9,481 nt of DNA, taken from Acidobacteriota bacterium. Lineage in GTDB: Bacteria; Acidobacteriota; Vicinamibacteria; Vicinamibacterales; JAKQTR01. Below, one piece after another: positions 7,568-9,481 of this stretch. How positions within the stretch are numbered: position 1 is the stretch's first letter; each line of letters starts with the position of its first letter. Under the pieces are notes generated by a model. That model did not search any database, had not been told where the DNA came from, and saw only the letters and a program-made list of their open reading frames with translations. The stretch covers positions 1 to 9,481 of the forward strand of contig JAPKZP010000084.1 of assembly GCA_026393735.1 (NCBI GenBank), given 5' to 3'. A program made the position numbers and the translations under genes.

Positions 7568-8442
7568 CCCACCCGCTCGATGGCCCGAAGCCGCGCGCTG
7601 CGCGCGCGCGGATTCAGGCGGGTTTCCTCGTCGCCGGGAACGACGGACTTCTTCGTCACCAGCCGGAACCGGTCGCTCTCGTGCACCAGCGCCCGGAACG
7701 TGTGCTTCACGGGCCTGTCCTCGAGCGAATGAAACGTCAGGACCGCGAACCGCGCACCGACCGCCAGCCGGGCCGACGCGGCCCGGAGGAACACGTCGAG
7801 GCCCGCGAGTTCCTCGTTCACCCAGACCCGGATCGCCTGGAACGTCCGGGTCGCCGGATCGATCCGCCCGGTGCGCCCGACAACGCGCCGGACAATCGCC
7901 GCCAGCTGGCCCGTCGTCACGATCGGCGCGAGCCGGCGCGCGGCCACGACGGCGCGCGCCACCGCGCGCGACCGACGTTCCTCGCCGTACGCGTAGATGA
8001 CATCCGCCAGATCCCGCTCATCCACGCGGCCGATCAGGTCGGCCGCCGTCGGCCCCTGGCTCGTGTCCATCCGCATGTCGAGCGCCTCGTCGCGCTGGAA
8101 GCTGAACCCGCGGCCGGGTGTGTCGAGTTGCATCGACGACACGCCCAGGTCCGCCAAAATCCCGTCGACCGCGTCGATGCCCCGTTCGTCCAGCAAGCGG
8201 GGCGCGTCGCGGTAGTCGCCGTGCACCAGTTCGACGCGATCCCCGTAGTCGGAGAGCGCGTCTGCCGCGCGCGCCAGCGCGGTGCGATCGCGATCAATCC
8301 CGAGCAGCCGAGTCGCGCCGGCCGCAGCGAGCGCCCGGGCGTGCCCGCCCAGTCCCACCGTGCAATCCACGTAGAACCCGCCGCGCGCGGGGTTCAGGGC
8401 TGTCAGGACCTCCGCGGTCATGACGGGCACGTGGACGGGCAT
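7564..8442 (-). CDS. rsmH: 16S rRNA (cytosine(1402)-N(4))-methyltransferase RsmH (MraW)
   Basis: This 292-residue cytoplasmic enzyme uses S-adenosylmethionine to methylate N4 of C1402 in the 16S rRNA decoding centre. The N-terminus has the family pattern HVPVMTAEVL. SAM-binding motifs DCTVGLGGHARA (26-37) and GIDRD (48-52) follow, then HGDYRD (74-79), ILADLGVSSMQLD (95-107) and GRGFSF (110-115). The inserted substrate domain reads LADVIYAYGEERRSR (145-159). QAIRVWVNEEL (202-212), LTFHSLEDRPVK (225-236) and the C-terminal NPRARSARLRA (277-287) complete the match. Length fits the family (about 290-320). The ATG at 8440-8442 lies 20 bp after the mraZ stop and has no strong Shine-Dalgarno sequence, so it is probably coupled to mraZ translation. 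It is usually the second gene of the dcw cluster, as here. Confidence 0.97.
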   Translation of the reverse strand: MPVHVPVMTAEVLTALNPARGGFYVDCTVGLGGHARALAAAGATRLLGIDRDRTALARAADALSDYGDRVELVHGDYRDAPRLLDERGIDAVDGILADLGVSSMQLDTPGRGFSFQRDEALDMRMDTSQGPTAADLIGRVDERDLADVIYAYGEERRSRAVARAVVAARRLAPIVTTGQLAAIVRRVVGRTGRIDPATRTFQAIRVWVNEELAGLDVFLRAASARLAVGARFAVLTFHSLEDRPVKHTFRALVHESDRFRLVTKKSVVPGDEETRLNPRARSARLRAIERVG

Positions 8443-8462
8443 GGACTCGGCACCCAGGTGCG

Positions 8463-8918
8463 TCAGATTCCAAATTCGGCCAGCGCGCGGGCATCGTCAT
8501 CCGTGAACGGATCGCTCGTGAGCTTGCTGACGAAGCGCTCGTGGTTCCACACCTCGAGATGGTCGTACTGGCCGAACACGTCCACCTCGCCCACCATGCC
8601 TGCCGCTTCCCGCAGTCGCGGGTGAACCAGCACGCGGCCCTGGTTGTCGAGTTCACCCGCTTGCCCGTAGTAGTTGACGCGGCTGAAGAAGCGGAGGCGT
8701 GAGGGATGGGTAGACGGAATCTGCGACAGCTTGCGCTCGATCTCGATCCAGACCGGCATCGGGTAGATGCGGACGGACTCGCCGCTCAGGCTCGTGACGA
8801 AGACGTCACGGCCGTACTGGGCCTCGACGAGAGCCCTGAACGCGTTGGGAACCTTGAGCCGGCCCTTGTCATCGATGCGGGCCGGCGCATTCCCTCTGAG
8901 GACGGCAGTCTGCTCCAC
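8463..8918 (-). CDS. mraZ: MraZ, transcriptional regulator and first gene of the dcw operon
   Basis: This 151-residue protein has two AbrB/SpoVT-like swapped-hairpin repeats: IDDKGRLKVPNAFR at about residues 15-28 and LDNQGRVLVHPRLRE at about 90-104. The family forms ring-shaped oligomers that bind short direct repeats near the mra promoter; in Escherichia coli MraZ represses its own operon. Length is typical (about 140-155). The start is GTG at 8916-8918, because no other in-frame start exists before an upstream stop (TAA, 8946-8948) and the MraZ homology begins at VLRGNAPARIDDKGR. GGAG at 8923-8926 is the Shine-Dalgarno sequence, with a rather short 4-base spacer. The start codon and Shine-Dalgarno sequence lie inside a three-unit GTGG repeat that looks like its own operator. 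It leads the minus-strand gene string; rsmH follows after 20 bp. Confidence 0.96.
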   Translation of the reverse strand: MEQTAVLRGNAPARIDDKGRLKVPNAFRALVEAQYGRDVFVTSLSGESVRIYPMPVWIEIERKLSQIPSTHPSRLRFFSRVNYYGQAGELDNQGRVLVHPRLREAAGMVGEVDVFGQYDHLEVWNHERFVSKLTSDPFTDDDARALAEFGI

Positions 8919-8938
8919 TTTGCTCCACCAGCGACCAC
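8909..8938 (-). promoter_or_regulatory. Candidate MraZ operator: three direct repeats, 10-bp period
   Basis: On the minus strand three successive 10-mers read GTGGTCGCTG, GTGGAGCAAA and GTGGAGCAGA, so GTGG recurs at exactly 10-bp spacing (8935-8938, 8925-8928, 8915-8918). As GTGGN plus a 5-base spacer, this has the layout described for Escherichia coli MraZ boxes (TGGGN repeats separated by 5 bases), although the core differs. The first unit covers the predicted transcription start, the second contains the Shine-Dalgarno GGAG, and the third contains the mraZ GTG start. Bound MraZ could therefore block transcription initiation. The repeat is seen directly; the function is inferred from the family. 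Confidence 0.65.
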
Positions 8939-8942
8939 CCGG

Positions 8943-8971
8943 ATGTTAGATGGGGGCGGGTACCTTGTCAA
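8943..8971 (-). promoter_or_regulatory. Sigma70-type promoter for the mraZ-led operon
   Basis: On the minus strand a perfect -35 box TTGACA (8966-8971) is followed by a 17-base spacer and the -10-like TAACAT (8943-8948), which matches TATAAT at 4 of 6 positions including the key first A and last T. The predicted start is near 8936, giving a leader of about 18 bases before mraZ. It is the only strong promoter-like pair seen upstream of the minus-strand genes. Confidence 0.7.
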
Positions 8972-9132
8972 CGTCAAAATCCTGCCGTTGCATGGAGTTA
9001 CGGGGACACGTTTGCGCTTTTTCTTCGCCTGCCGGGACATGTCCGGGGCACTGCACCCCGTCAGGTCGCGTGTTAGCATGAGGGTTTCACCCGTTCAGCC
9101 CGGACTCGACCGGGAGATCAGTGGACCTATCG

Positions 9133-9481
9133 ATGCTTCGCACTGCCCTGATTGGTTATCCGTCGACCGGCAAGTCAACGATCTTCCAGTTGATGACCGC
9201 GTCCCACGATTCGCCGCGCGCGGCGCACGGCAAGCTGGAGGCGACGCTGGGCGTAGCCCGGGTGCCCGATGCGCGTCTCGATGTCCTCACGCGGATGTTC
9301 AATCCGCGGAAGCGCGTGCCGGCCACCGTCGAGTTCGCCGACATCCCGGGCCGCGCGTCCGGGTCCGGCGCCGACGGCGGGCGCGGGGCGCGCGGTCGCC
9401 CCAGCCACGGGTTGGGCGCGCTCACGGGCCCACCAGGAGCGACGAGTACGACGGCCGGTCCGGCGCCGGTTCCGCCGCGAG
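9133..9481 (+). CDS. YchF/OBG-family GTPase-like protein, 5' part only
   Basis: The first 116 codons of a plus-strand gene divergent from mraZ are visible. The N-terminus carries a P-loop GYPSTGKS (residues 8-15; the YchF consensus is GLPNVGKS), then TLGVARVPDARLDVL (38-52) and VPATVEFADIPG (62-73), matching the YchF/OBG pattern of switch region and DxxG. YchF-like proteins bind ATP or GTP and associate with ribosomes; the substitutions in the P-loop and after DIPG suggest a divergent paralogue. From about residue 80 (base 9371) the frame becomes a Gly/Ala/Pro/Arg/Thr-rich run with almost no hydrophobic residues, where the family has a hydrophobic strand and helix. This may be a real insertion, a frameshift or a poor sequence end. 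I start at ATG 9133 by family spacing. In-frame GTG 9121 is an alternative, since GGGAG lies at 9112-9116, four bases before it. Confidence 0.65.
   Translation, partial: MLRTALIGYPSTGKSTIFQLMTASHDSPRAAHGKLEATLGVARVPDARLDVLTRMFNPRKRVPATVEFADIPGRASGSGADGGRGARGRPSHGLGALTGPPGATSTTAGPAPVPPR

Noticed and set aside
5105..7732. An 875-codon open frame on the plus strand, antisense to ftsI, ftsL and the end of rsmH
   Set aside because: Its product is rich in Arg, His, Asp and Ala with no recognisable domain, as expected for the complement of high-GC coding sequence; the opposite strand has full-length, motif-complete genes.
7117..8625. A 502-codon plus-strand frame antisense to ftsL, rsmH and part of mraZ
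   Set aside because: Same shadow composition and no start signal; the minus-strand genes account for the coding pattern.
9051..9079. Promoter for the plus-strand GTPase (TAGCAT at 9074-9079 with CTGCAC 17 bases upstream)
   Set aside because: The -10-like box matches 4 of 6, but the -35 region matches only about 2 of 6; too weak to call.

Overview
This is a GC-rich stretch of bacterial chromosome carrying most of a division and cell wall (dcw/mra) cluster. Seven complete genes and one partial gene lie on the minus strand and are read from right to left: mraZ, rsmH (mraW), ftsL, ftsI (a PASTA-bearing PBP), murE, murF, murD and the 5' part of ftsW. A divergent plus-strand gene at the right edge starts a YchF/OBG-type GTPase and is cut by the window end. 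The gene order, the high GC, the DAP-type MurE and the division PBP with a C-terminal PASTA domain fit an Acidobacteriota-like Gram-negative, perhaps Vicinamibacteria. That assignment is inference from general resemblance, not from a search.

Layout: the intergenic region 8919-9132 separates the divergent mraZ and GTPase genes. It holds a good sigma70-type promoter for the dcw operon. A three-fold 10-bp-period GTGG repeat follows it, lying on the predicted start site, the Shine-Dalgarno sequence and the start codon of mraZ; it looks like a MraZ operator. From mraZ to murD the genes are tightly packed: GTGA or ATGA overlaps at rsmH/ftsL, ftsI/murE and murE/murF, and gaps of 20-25 bp elsewhere. 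This indicates one operon with translational coupling. The packing breaks after murD, where about 200 bp separate it from ftsW. That gap is mostly a roughly 126-bp element bounded by 26-bp imperfect inverted repeats, and one arm supplies the murD stop codon.

How the genes work together: MurD, MurE and MurF add D-Glu, a diamino acid (meso-DAP predicted) and D-Ala-D-Ala to the UDP-MurNAc peptide. FtsW and FtsI polymerise and cross-link septal peptidoglycan, and FtsL belongs to the complex that activates them. RsmH methylates 16S rRNA, and MraZ probably represses the operon. mraY, usually between murF and murD, is absent here.

I see no wholly new system. The points most worth a second look are the candidate MraZ operator, the inverted-repeat element at the murD/ftsW junction, the MurD lacking several residues normally invariant in Mur ligases, the missing mraY, and the abrupt loss of GTPase-like sequence near the right edge. 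I see no RNA genes, CRISPR arrays, insertion sequences or gene-free stretches over 300 bases.
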